The notes below the pieces were generated by a model. It was not told the origin of the DNA, searched no databases, and saw only the letters and a list, made by a program, of their open reading frames with translations. The position numbers and the translations under genes were made by a program. From Chlorokybus atmophyticus (taxonomy: Eukaryota; Streptophyta; Chlorokybophyceae; Chlorokybales; Chlorokybaceae), in NCBI GenBank assembly GCA_009103225.1, contig RHPI01000638.1:301241-365240 (forward strand): a DNA stretch of 64,000 bases, written 5' to 3'. Of this stretch, positions 37,589 through 48,467 are shown piece after piece. Within the stretch, counting starts at the first letter, position 1, and every line of letters begins with the position of its first letter.

Positions 37589-38345
37589 ATAGCGGGTAGG
37601 TGTACATTATATATTATACTGATCTGATGTAAACCTACCCACTATTTAATTTTTATGCAATTAGGCTTATAACCAGATAAAAGGCAGACTGCATCAGAGT
37701 GTGCAGCAACAACCATGACTAGGTGATAAACACAAAAAAGATAATAGATAAGGACTCGAGTTAATCTAGTCCAACATTGAGGTGTTGAACAAATGTGATA
37801 GATGAGAACAAGAGTGTCTATTGACAACTACATGCTGAGCAGCCAAGGCAACAGACCAAGACCAGAGTATATATGGTTTAACATTGAGGTGTTGGGCAGA
37901 CTTTATAGACATGAATCAGAGTTTTCATAGCGGCTAAATCAAGCCAGCAATGCTATGTAGTCTACTCCGCAGACTACGTCGTGTTCATATTTCGAGCTAA
38001 CTACACAGTTGAAGTAGATGTCTGCTTGACGACCAGCAGCGCCCCCTTAGGAGACCAGCCCATATAGTCACCCGCACAAGCCTTCTCCATATCAGAACGA
38101 TAAGCAACAGCAACAACCTTAACAAACCATGTGATACACACAACTCCGTGTGCCGAGTGCACACGTGCGGTATGCAGTCTGTGCACTGAGTTGTGCAACC
38201 AAGCCAAGTAGCCACAAGCTTACCAACAACCACGACATATAACACACATACCACTAGCTAGCGGTTGCAAGGAACAGTGTGAGCGCGCGCACGCACTAAG
38301 CCAAGTTCGACACCAACCTGGTTACAAGCACAATGAGTAATAATA

Positions 38346-38890
38346 GCCAACAACAACAATATTGAGATATTCTTGTATCCGGTCAGCTTGCCTTGTGGAC
38401 AAGAATAGCCGCGAGAAGCTTCAAACGCGAGAAGGTGCCAGTCGAGGACTTCAGTCGAGAAGATTCTAGGCACGGAGTCGAGTCCGCAGTCTGGAGACTT
38501 TCAGGCGCTGTAAAACAAACGTTGCTCGGTGGTTACATCATTGTATGGCGCGTATCATAATGTGTTGGAAAGCTCTTTTAAGTAGCTACGTGGTGCAACT
38601 TAGCGCGCAAGAATCGGTTGAGTGTAGAAGTCGTGGTGACCTCTAGAGTAGACCGGTGCAGAACTGGCGGGTATCAAAGCCCGCGGTGTGACTTGGTTGT
38701 GATCCTTAGAAGCCTTTTTGCACTAGCCTTGTGTATGCTCTGGTAGCGTGTGTGTGCTTGCAATCTAGTCCAACATTGAGGTGTTGAACAAATGTGATAG
38801 ATGAGAACAAAAGTGTCTATTGACAACTATGACTACATGCTGAGCAGCCAAGGCAACAGACCAAGACCAGAGTATATACACACGGAATTT
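38346..38890. repeat. Unique insert plus a second copy of a 115-bp repeat segment
   Basis: 38762-38877 repeats 37763-37876 (starting TCTAGTCCAACATTGAGGTG) almost exactly, about 1 kb downstream of it. Between them, 38365-38760 has no match in the window and no recognised gene. Confidence 0.75.
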
Positions 38891-39130
38891 TTCCACGGAC
38901 CAGCCCTGGTTCGCATGTACGGACCAGGGCCAAAACGCCAGGGCGGCTTGGGGCCCGGACCAGGGTCGCCCGCCTTGGTCCGAACGCGGGGACCAAGCCT
39001 GGTCAAAAAATGCGGGTTTGTCACGCTTGGTCCGGGACCAGGACCAGGCTGGTCCCGGTCAGAATTCGGTATGAATTGGACCAGTAATGGTTCGTTGTAA
39101 GGACCATCACTGGTCCGAGTCTTGATACAG
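38890..39130. repeat. Cluster of GGACCAG / CTGGTCC heptamers
   Basis: About ten occurrences of GGACCA(G/A) or its complement within 240 bp, in alternating orientation, often back to back. A related cluster lies at 43660-43930. Confidence 0.7.
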
Positions 39131-40207
39131 ATTATAGCATCCATTGTCCTTACCATGGCTGGTGCGCGTCTATGGATACAGTGTCGTTGAACTTGGAACC
39201 ATGTGGTCTGGCTGGCAGTTTTGTGGTACAATCCAGCCGGTTGCAACCGGACCAGCTGTATGAGCTGACGGCAGCGGCTGAATTGCTGTAATTTAACTGT
39301 GCTCTGGCGGCTGACTGCAGTCAGCCGCAGCTGCAATTGAGCCGCCGCTGACCGCAGTTGGGCCGCCGCTGCTGGTGGTCTGACGGGTGACCTGATGCTC
39401 CATACCAAGAGCTCCAGGCCACGCCGCTGGCCTGGTCATGCTGGCCTGGTGGCGGCCAGCATGCGCAGACCAGCGGCGTCACCAGGCCATAGCTGTGGCT
39501 GTCGCTGCCCCCGCCAACTACCACCAGGCCACAAACACGTGCATGTCAGCCAGGCCAGCTGTTCATGGCCTAATGCCTCGCAAGCCCACAAGGCCAACAA
39601 ACAACGCCCCTCCCTCCCCTCCCCCTGCTCAGCTCGAGTGATGCATGTTGGCTGATGTGCGCCGCTGCCTGCACGTAAGTGCCACATTTGTGGTGCGTTC
39701 ATGCGTGTGCATGAGTGTGGCTTTGATTGTGTGGGCAATTGTAACTATTAAAAGTGATGTGTGGATGCGCATGCGTGTGTGTGGGTTGCTGTTCTTAGAC
39801 AGGCAGGATAGGACAAACATGTGCACGTGCATGCACACATGCACACATAAGTAATAATGCTCACTGAGCTGACTGAGTCTTTCACAACGCATGCACGCAC
39901 ACTCATGCACATGCGCACACACGCACCCATCGTACCTTAAGGTGGTGGATGGCGAGAGAGGTAGTGCTTACGAACAAAGCCGTGCACACCCTAAACTCTT
40001 ATTATTTCTTTCCTCTACTGCGGGGGTTGCTGCTTGCCAGCTTGGGAGGCAGTCCGCGCTCCTGCACGTGCGCGTGCGCACATATGTGCGCACATGCTTG
40101 TATGCGTACCAGTGTGCGCGTGTGTGCAAGGAGGAAAAGAGTGCGTGCATGTGTGTGTACACGCAAGAACAACTCACGACTCTGTTGTTCACGCATAGCA
40201 TACGCAC
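39131..40207. other. No recognisable gene; GC-rich then TG/CA-rich
   Basis: 39230-39560 continues CTGG/CCAG and GCCGCC-rich sequence. 39690-40200 is rich in alternating purine-pyrimidine TGCGTG/CACGCA runs. No coding signal I would support. Confidence 0.5.
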
Positions 40208-40347
40208 TGAACTGTCGCATAGGATGCCATGACCAGTGCCGCTTATAAGACTCTCATAGGCTGTACAGGCGGGCTCATAGACCGCACTGGCAAGCGGCCC
40301 ATGAAACAGTGCCGCCTATATAATCTGTCTCATAGGCGGCGCTGGAT

Positions 40348-40359
<12 letters not shown>

Positions 40360-40401
<42 letters not shown>
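40360..40401. repeat. AG microsatellite
   Basis: AG run following a short GT run. No gene attached. Confidence 0.9.
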
Positions 40402-40402
<1 letters not shown>

Positions 40403-41868
40403 CTTACTTGTTAAGGCGATGAGCGTGCGTGCGTGCGTGCGTGGTTGTGCAAGAGCCTGCCTGTGTGTGTCCGTGTGTGCTTGCTTGCGCATGCATGTGC
40501 GTGTGGGCATTGGTCAGTGCCATCCTCACTCTCAACCTTTCCGAGCTAAGCAGGCCTACCTGGAAGTTGAGCGGCAAGGTCTTCGCCAGAAGAAATCCCT
40601 GTCATCCTCACCAGCATTGCCCAGCGGTTGTTGCCAGCTGCAGCGGCTTCTCTGCAAGCATGTAGGGCAAGTTGATGGTCGCGGTATCATGCTCCTTGGC
40701 ATGTCGTGGGATGCGCATTGTCTGCATGAAGGCCTGACAGTGGGGCGGGGGCAGTCTGCATGCCTGCGCGTGTGCGTGTGCGTGTGCGTTGCACAAGAAG
40801 GAAGACGGGGGAGGGGGGGGGGGGCAGCTGTTTCAATGCATAGCGTACATGCCGGACTGGCGCATAGGCCGCACTGGTCAGTGCGGTCTACGAGCCAGCC
40901 TACAGAAACTGCCTCATAGGCACTGGTCAGTGCCTATGAGGCTGGCTCATAGGCACTGATCAGTGCCTATCATAGGCTGCGCTATTATAGCGTGTAGTCC
41001 AACAAATGTGTGCACTCACGCACACACAATTGCGCACTCATGCGCCTGACCCACACACTATTTGCACGTACGCACACTCGTGTGCACACACATCGCACCT
41101 TAATGATGGCGGAGGGCACGGAGCTGGGGCGAGTAGTGCGTACGCAGAGTTGTGCACAGTGAGAATCTAGTCAGTGCGGTCTATGAGCCAGCGATACCCA
41201 ATGAGCCAGCCTTATAGCCAACAAGTGTGTGTGCACGTGCATACGTGTGTGACAAAGAGTGCTTGTTTGCCTGTCTGGATATTGCGGTCCATGAACTGCA
41301 TTTTAAGTGTGCGTGCAAATTTACACATAAGCAATGTCAGAACACACATGCACACACGCACAAGCGCTTGCACACCTTGAAGCTGGAGAGCACGGGCAGC
41401 TGTATTCAGGTGGTGCTTGTGTATGCAGAGCCGCGTAGCCCAAACTTCTCTCGCTTCTAAGCAGCGGGTGCTTGCCAGCTTGGGCGGTCCGCGAATTTGC
41501 ACGTGTGCTTGCACGTGAGCGCATGAATGTGCGCGCGCATGCATGCATATATGTGTGTGCGTGTGCGCATGTTCAACAAGCAAAGGGGTGGCGGGGGGGA
41601 CACCTGCATGCATAGTGTACGTGTATATGCAGAAGTGCTGCTCATAGGTCGCACTGTTCAGTGCAGCCTATCAGCCAGCCTACAGCAGCTGGCTCACAGG
41701 CCGCACCGGATAGTGCGGCCTATGAGCCAGTTGCTTTAAGCCTGTGAACCCAAAATTGACCGTGTGTCTACGAGAATATGTACGCGTGCCATGAAAGCAC
41801 ATCTGTACTTGCACGCGTGCGTAAGTGCATGCCCTTGCGCATGCATATGCACGCACATATTCTTCCTC

Positions 41869-41923
41869 CCCCCCCCCCCCCCCCCCNNNNNNNNNNNNNN
41901 NNNNNNNCCCCCCCCCCCCCCCC
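41869..41923. other. Assembly gap (21 N) in a poly-C run
   Basis: N at 41887-41907 flanked on both sides by C homopolymer; the true length is unknown. Open frames across it are artefacts. Confidence 0.95.
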
Positions 41924-43080
41924 CTCTCGTCCTCTTCCCCTTCCCTCCCCGTATTATTCCGCTCACCTTGAGGTCGCAGGTACCTACTGCAGCGCCCCCT
42001 AGTTCTGCGCCCTGAGCAGCAGCAGTGAACCGCCCCACCAACAGTGACGCCCTGGGTCACATGTGCAGTGACTGTTCTAGACACATGTGCACGGTGGTAT
42101 GTGCGAGTAGTGATGACGAAGGTGCACCGCACTTGTCTGCAAGCGCACGCACTGTGTGACACACATACACATACGCGCAAGGATATGCGCACGCACGCGC
42201 ACTCTTGCAAGTATGTGGGTGTACCCCATGCACACGTACACACGTTCTCACCCTCACGGCACTTCAGAGCATGCATTGCGCAATGCATGCATGGCTGCCA
42301 GCTCAGCATCTACGGAGCAACGGCTGCTTGATGGCGCCATCCACGCCTCCTCCATCGAGCACCTTCCGGTTGGCAGCATTTGACTGGCCTGCACAAGCAA
42401 GTGAGCTTGCCATAGCAACCATGCGAAGTGCCTTTGTCTGAAACTGTTGCACAATGCTGTGCAGTCTGCGGGCGTCTATGGGCTGCTAGACAGCCGCTCC
42501 ATGGGTTCTAGAATCCACTGACCAGGCATCGCTGGCTCATAGGCACTGGTTAGTGCAGTCTATGAGCCCGCCTATCACTGTCTCATATGCTGCACTAGTC
42601 GGTGCCGCCTATAAGACGGTGTAAAACTACAAGCTGATCATGACAGATGTTTGTACGTGCATGCGTGCATGAGACAGAGTAAGACAGAGCAAGAGAATGC
42701 ATGCATCTACTCAGCAAGCTGCATGCTTGTGCAAGCATGCAATTGGCCGTGACACAGAAAAAAGCTGACTAGCTTACAAGCAATACGCTTTGCACGCCTT
42801 GCCTACCAATAACTAGAACCATGGTAATCACATGCAATGATTGTGTGCGTACCATGCTCTTAGCACTGCAACATCTGACAGAGGCAAGACAGATCACGTA
42901 CTGCACTATCTAGCACAAAGCCATCAACGATATACAAAGCAACGCAAGTGCAGCAACAAATTTAATAGACTGATGGTGCTATGGTGAGCTGAGCGAGCTA
43001 TCGCTGCATGACACGCATGGGTTCGTAATGCCACATGAGATGATCAGCGGTTAACGTGCGATAACAATGCTAGGAGCAAT

Positions 43081-43504
43081 GATGCCTCAGAGCCTGCGGC
43101 TGTAGCTGCTGCAGCCGCCGACGCTGTAGCAACCCAGCTGTACTACAACTGTAGCAGCTGCGGCGGCTGTTGCTATGGCGGCTGTTGTTGGACTTACTGT
43201 TGTGCAGGTACAGCAGAAGTATTCACAAGCACAACCACCATCATATCTACGACAAGCATGTCTATGGCAACAACGACAATTGACAACGGTAGCAGGAGCC
43301 GCTGCAACCGTGGCAGCTGTTTTAGTTACACTGGCGACCACGCGATTCAAGCTTACAGCAAGCAAAGCAACGATGCACCGAAAAGAACTAACACCAACAC
43401 CTTCCCATAGCCAGCCTACCTCCAGCACCGCCCCCTCCGGCGCTGCCTCCAGCGCTTGCAGCATAAGCGACGCAAGCAGTGCCTCAGTACGACCCAGCGA
43501 CTAG
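43081..43504 (+). other. Possible coding stretch, Ala/Thr/Ser-rich, unrecognised
   Basis: Two overlapping plus-strand frames stay open. One, ending TAG at 43502, has a hydrophobic AGAAATVAAVLVTLATT segment followed by a Ser/Thr/Pro-rich tail. The other has a Cys/Gly-rich stretch near 43150-43200. GCTGCA-type triplet repeats could produce both by chance. No domain recognised. Confidence 0.2.
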
Positions 43505-43659
43505 GGTTTCAGCACGGGATAAGGACAGTGTCGTACTTACCGCTCTGCTGACGTGTGCGAAGTTGCATCCCGCTGTCACAGACGACGCGTGCGTGCCAGG
43601 CCTGGTGCTCACTCTGTCTGCGTACAAACTTGGTTCTCGGAACCAATACATGTTCGTAC

Positions 43660-43930
43660 CAGTGCTGCTCCGGTCGGCAGGTCGCGCGGGGCGAGCTCAG
43701 CCTTGGTTGGTTTCAACACTTTAACCGCGTGCTGCACCAGTGCTTCACTGGTTCATTGGCCGCGGGACACGCGACCGGCCCTGGTTCAGTTCATCGGACC
43801 ATGCCGTCCGGCTCCGGGCCGAACCACCACCCTTTGTGGTCCGATTACGCTGGACCAGTGGTGGCACTGGTACGCCACAGCGTACCAGACGTGGTCTACT
43901 GGCCGCGTACGACTGGTCCGCGCGGAAAAA
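43660..43930. repeat. Second cluster of CTGGTCC/GGACCAG-like motifs
   Basis: Degenerate CTGGT(T/C)C and (G)GACCAG motifs recur in both orientations, as at 38890-39130. GC content is higher than in the surroundings. No gene. Confidence 0.5.
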
Positions 43931-43984
43931 CCCCTGTGTTGTGCTTGCACCAACTCCATGCATGATTAGTAGTGTCCAAATCTT

Positions 43985-44275
43985 TATAAACAACAACAAC
44001 AACCATGCATGCATGCTCCCAACGCCAACATAAGCAAGCAACCAGCCATACAAGGTTGCCAACAACCACAAAATAAGAACATCGAAAACATAAAGACAGG
44101 CATGCTGGGAACAGTGTGAGGAGCGCACGCGTCAACACAAGTTTTACAGTTAGTGACAGTAGCAGACATTGACGACAACACGCGCAGAGCTAACCCAAGC
44201 CAAGTAGCCAGCTTAAAAAAAACTTGCCAACAGCTACAACAAGTAGCAATACATACCATAAACTATGTCGCAAAA
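43985..44275. repeat. Fragment of the large repeat (matches 17993-18305)
   Basis: Collinear with the tandem-unit part of copy A: an AACAACAACAAC run, then ACATAAGCAAGCAA, GGAACAGTGTGAGGAGCGC, AGCCAAGTAGCC and ACATACCATAAACTA, with small indels. Confidence 0.85.
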
Positions 44276-44374
44276 TGTTTCCCCTGCCGGCCGATTAAAT
44301 ATCGGCAATGGCCGTGTACCTAAAAATACTTATTTAGACTGTCATGGCTTAGTCCACCTGTAATCTTAATACAA

Positions 44375-44800
44375 GAACCTAAGTACAAGTTCCGTTACTA
44401 TAAGGCCCTTCCCGTTACAATTTAGTTTTTAACAGTTTACTATGCCTAATTAACAAACACCTGTCAGTTATTTGTCAAGCCTTAACAGGTGACTAATTCC
44501 AATTTACAAGCACCTGTAAGTTGCCTATCAGGCCTTAACATGTGACTAGACCTAATTAATGGCACCTATAAATTACATAGTAGGCCTTAACAGGTGCCTA
44601 TATCTAATCAACGGGCACCTGTAAGTTACACATCAGTCCGTAACAGGTGACTACACCCAATTAACAGGCACTTGCATATTACACATCAGTTCAAATTATG
44701 TGACTCGGCCCATGTAACAGGCATCGCAAGTTACACACCAATCCACTACAGGCGATTGAGCCTGATTCACAAGCATCAACTAGGTAATTGTTAATAAGAT
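44375..44800. repeat. 53-bp minisatellite, about 7-8 diverged units
   Basis: The CTTAACAGGTG landmark recurs at 44428, 44481, 44534, 44586 and 44639, then more degenerately near 44691 and 44741, a 52-53 bp period. Each unit contains CACCTGTAAGTTA and ACAGGTGACTA in inverted relation. Confidence 0.85.
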
Positions 44801-45115
44801 AAGGCATTCTTCAGGCAACCAAAGGTAACTGATGCCCAATTGTCGCTATATGAATTTACATAGCATGACTACTCGCAACTGTCACTGACTGCCAGCATTG
44901 TTATGTGCATGTGCTGTGTACAGGTATCTGAGGTGTGCACAGTGTCTCTCAGTCACTTGCCAAGGCTTGTAGATCAATTATGTGACTTGAATGCCTGCAG
45001 TTTATTGTTGTATATTATAGGGATGCAAGTTTTGACAGCATGAGCATAATGACAATTGACCGAGCTGCTTTAGTATGCACAACATTAAGCCACACGAGCC
45101 TTACAGCTGTGTACA

Positions 45116-46302
45116 CTACCAGCTAAACGGACTACCAACTGCGCTACAGCTCCTCACCATCATCGCCTTGCACGTCATCATGGAACAAAGCATCACGCGC
45201 TTCGGAATGTAGAGGAGACGCCGGAGCTTGCTCTTCCTCCTCCTCAAACGGTTGCGCAAGTCAATCAAATGCCGCTTCTGCCTCAGCGAGCGGGTCACAA
45301 GCTGCTGTCTTTTGCGGCCGGCGCCGATTGCAATCTTTCAGGTATCTTACACAAAATGCAGTGCGGCATTTCACAAAAGTGAATGGCTTGAGGGCGACGT
45401 ACCGTTGCCTGATTTGCCGTATCATTGACATCATCATGTAGTGTTGATTTCGCTAAAGTACTCTTCATGTGTGTTGATGCTGGCAGCTAGGAGAGGGACT
45501 CCATGCTTGCCCATTAGGATGCGCTCCACCTGCGTAGTTTACAGGCATGTCTTAATGGCATTGAAAGCCACTATTCACTGCAGCGCGTGTGCCTATAAGT
45601 TGGGGCTACAACATTCCAGAATTGCTAGTGATTCCGTTTAGAGTGCTCACCGTAAGCAACAGGTATGCGAGATGCTTGACTGTCAACTGTCGGCGACCAG
45701 GTGTAGTGACGGCGTAAGACCAGCATTGCGCGATCATTTGCCAAATTATGGGATTGCCCCATTCATAAATGTATCTCTTCCGCTCTGGGTCCGTGTTGAC
45801 GGTCACCTCAAATTTTTGCCATACCTTGTCAGCGAGAGTCATACTAATAAGGCATTGGTTACGATATAGATAGTTTAAACTTAAGTGTGAGCCTACACTA
45901 GGCTAGGCTAGTGCTTGTGACTCAATGTGGAGCGCGTTGCGCATCTAGGCTCTTTGAGTCTTAGGGTTCATTGAGGCGTCAATGTGCCTGATTGAATCGG
46001 TTACAATAGGCGAGATGCGTACCTGTGTATGGAGGCTAAGTAAGAAGGCAGTGTCGCATAGCAGGCATGGTGGCGGACCCAACTCATTTGCGCTTGTTGC
46101 TGTTAAACAGTGTCCACTTGTACTCTTTGTCAAAGACATGCTTGATCTTCGTGATGTTTGCAAACCGGACCTGCGTAGTTTTCTTCAAGGCGACACTCCA
46201 ATGGAAGGGGCACTCTTTAGGCGTCCAGTACACCGCATAGAACTCGACCGCATCAGCCTCGTTGTCATGGTCGAAGCCAACTACCTGTTACGGGGAGGTT
46301 AG
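45116..46302 (-). pseudogene. Unrecognised multi-exon gene or relic, minus strand
   Basis: Several minus-strand frames look protein-coding: about 46085-46290 (VVGFDHDNEADAVEFYAVYW then CPFHWSVALKK), 45606-45842 (TVNTDPERKRYIYEWGNP then TTPGRRQLTVKHLAYLLL), about 45445-45510 (MGKHGVPLLAASINTHEEYF) and 45116-45298 (Arg/Lys-rich tail). They have the composition of exons separated by short gaps, but I could not fix matching splice sites throughout. No domain recognised. The position beside other relics suggests a transposon-encoded protein, which is inference only. Confidence 0.4.
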
Positions 46303-48467
46303 TCAGTGTCACGGTGCAGTGAGGTCATGAAGCATTCACAGCACCTGACACGTGACGTTACGCATAGTGTCCTCCTTGGGATAAACGTGACTCTTTACCT
46401 CGATGGCCGTTTGTGATTTCAACGACGGCATCTTGCAAATGGTGTTCACAAAAGACCCATTCAATACACACAGTGTCACAGTGTCACACAGTCACATACT
46501 GCTTACCTGGTTGCCAATCTTCCACTTGCTTGGGGAATGGTTGCCGAGGCCGAGGTTGCTACGTCACGGCCAAGTGCGTTTGGGTTGGGGTTTCAGTCAA
46601 CCCTCTGTAAGCACAACCACGTGAGTCATGCTGCCAGCCATGCAAGATGTAACCCTCACAGTTGAGCAAGAAGCAACGTGCGTAGTATGTCCAGAACACA
46701 TGCAGTGAGTCACTGTGCCATCATAAAAAAAGCAAGCATCAAAGTTTGAAGTTAAGCAAGAAGCAAAGTGCACAGTGCATATAGAACGCATGCATTGTAG
46801 CTTGCCCTTGAAGCTGCGGTGTCAGGTGGAGTTGTTATATTGGGCTGGGCGTTAGCGCGGGGTCTTGCTGCGATGGGTTGGCCAAGAGTGGCTGCTGTTG
46901 GTTGGCGATAGTTGCCTGGTTGAATACTGGGGGCAATGCGGACTTGGGGCGCCGACCTCCACGACGAGGTGCACCTATAGATGGACCACGAGGCATCTCT
47001 CTAACTGATAGTCGGGTGCCGCCTGTTTAGCTAATGGTGGTGCTACCACATCCAACGCTGCCGCCGTCAGTGGGGCCGCCCAAATGCATGAGGCGCGAAA
47101 AACAAAAATGAACCGATTTTGAATGTGTCGGGTCCCGCATTCAAGTCGCACTTGTAGTGCGTCTTTATCTCTTATGGTTGATGGTACAACAAATGCATTC
47201 GTACTATCCATGCTTTGAACAACCAAGGGTAATAATGGCTTGGGCGTAACATTTATGGTACGACAGAGGCATTTCTCGTCTAACCTCCATCATTGGCGTA
47301 CAATGGTCTCCGTCGTACTATCTATGGTACGACAGAGGCATTGCTCGACCAGCCCAAATGGGAATCAGCGTGCACTCACCCATCAGCTTCGTTAATTGTC
47401 GGACAATGGCACGCAAGGGCATCAGGTCGATGTCGGGTGAAATGTCAGACATGGTGGACCTGGGTTCGACCAGAAGGCGGAGGACCAGGAGTAGGAGGCG
47501 GCGGCGGCGGCGTGGCACATCTTGCTAGAAGTTGTGGTTATAAGAGTTTAAACAGCGAAGCCAGCAAATACCGGGCGCCACGTCATGAATCATCGCAGGC
47601 GTCAGCTATGGGGCTGTTCAACATGCATCACCAATATTGGACAAACCAGCAAGCAAGCCATCAGGGACCATCTTCACATAGAGCTGCTTGGTGCCTCGCA
47701 TTCTGCAACAAGGAGTGGATTCGAAGCTGCAGTCCTTGGAGCCCCTTGTCACAATCATGCGAGATCAATTGCGATTGTGGGAACAAGCACAAAGGATTGC
47801 AGAGGTACGCTGAACAATCACATGCATTTCCTTGCAAGAGCAAGTTCTTTTTTGGCGCAATCCATGTGTTACATGTAGCGTGGCTGCTGGCCTTCACTAT
47901 TCACCTATACCTACCCCACAGTCAAGCCGACATTGCGGAAGCCAGAGCAGATAGACAGAGCTGGGCGGCGGTATGTTGTTGCCAATCTCGCTGTGCATGT
48001 CGACTGCATGCACCTCCAATGCATGCCTACCTTTGCATGCTAGGATGTGCGTGAGCGTGTGAAGTCGCACGCGTGTGCCGAACGAAGTAGACTAAGTTTG
48101 AGCACAGAAGCGCGTGGCCATTCGTCCAATATTCAACCAGTAGTGCATCAATCAGCGATGACGCAGTCCATGTAAACAACCGTGCATCAACCAATAATGC
48201 AGCACGTGACTGATCGAAGCAACCAACTGACGACGGTGTGACTCAGTTGATTATTGCAATTGCAATGTCGCAAGCATGCAATCAACCCATATATGATTGG
48301 TTTACAGCACCACACTGCATTAGGTCCTGTTGAAGCTCCTATGCACGCCTAAATTCAATCCCATTAACTAGTCCTTCAATCCCACTTGCTGATGGGCGCG
48401 GCGGCAATGCGGTATTAGTTTGATATGCATGTTGGCCTGTTGAATCCCGACATATACCCTTGGAGCA
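46303..48467. other. Mostly unannotated, with scattered coding-like minus-strand pieces
   Basis: Short minus-strand stretches read plausibly (47403-47455, MSDISPDIDLMPLRAIV; 47660-47730, TKQLYVKMVPDGLLAGL), possibly upstream exons of the relic at 45-46 kb. A 25-bp direct repeat containing GGTACGACAGAGGCATT lies at about 47256-47280 and 47323-47347. The plus-strand frame 47293-48054 lacks recognisable features. Confidence 0.35.

Larger units (their letters stand above)
40208..42615. repeat. Dispersed palindromic CTCATAGGC...GCCTATGAG units
   Basis: Units of about 35-45 bp built as CATAGGC(C/A)GCACTG / CAGTGC(G)GCCTATG occur around 40208-40346, 40862-40976, 41166-41215, 41640-41735 and 42528-42615. 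Exact inverted repeats include 40911-40942 (15-bp arms, 2-bp loop) and 40949-40970 (22-bp perfect palindrome). TG/CA-rich spacers separate them. Confidence 0.8.

Noticed and set aside
39645-41654. Many Cys/Arg/His-rich frames in the TG/CA-rich region
   Set aside because: They derive from TGCGTG/CACGCA runs, which avoid stops on both strands. No splice or domain support.
41680-42309. Open frames spanning the poly-C run and N gap
   Set aside because: Gly/Pro runs and unknown residues come from the C homopolymer and 21 N; the length is not known.
40208-42615. CRISPR-like array from repeated palindromes
   Set aside because: Units are irregularly spaced, vary in sequence, have no uniform spacers and lie in a eukaryotic genome without cas genes.
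47293-48054. 253-codon plus-strand frame as a gene
   Set aside because: Low-complexity Gly run, no domain, and the opposite strand has more protein-like pieces; likely chance.
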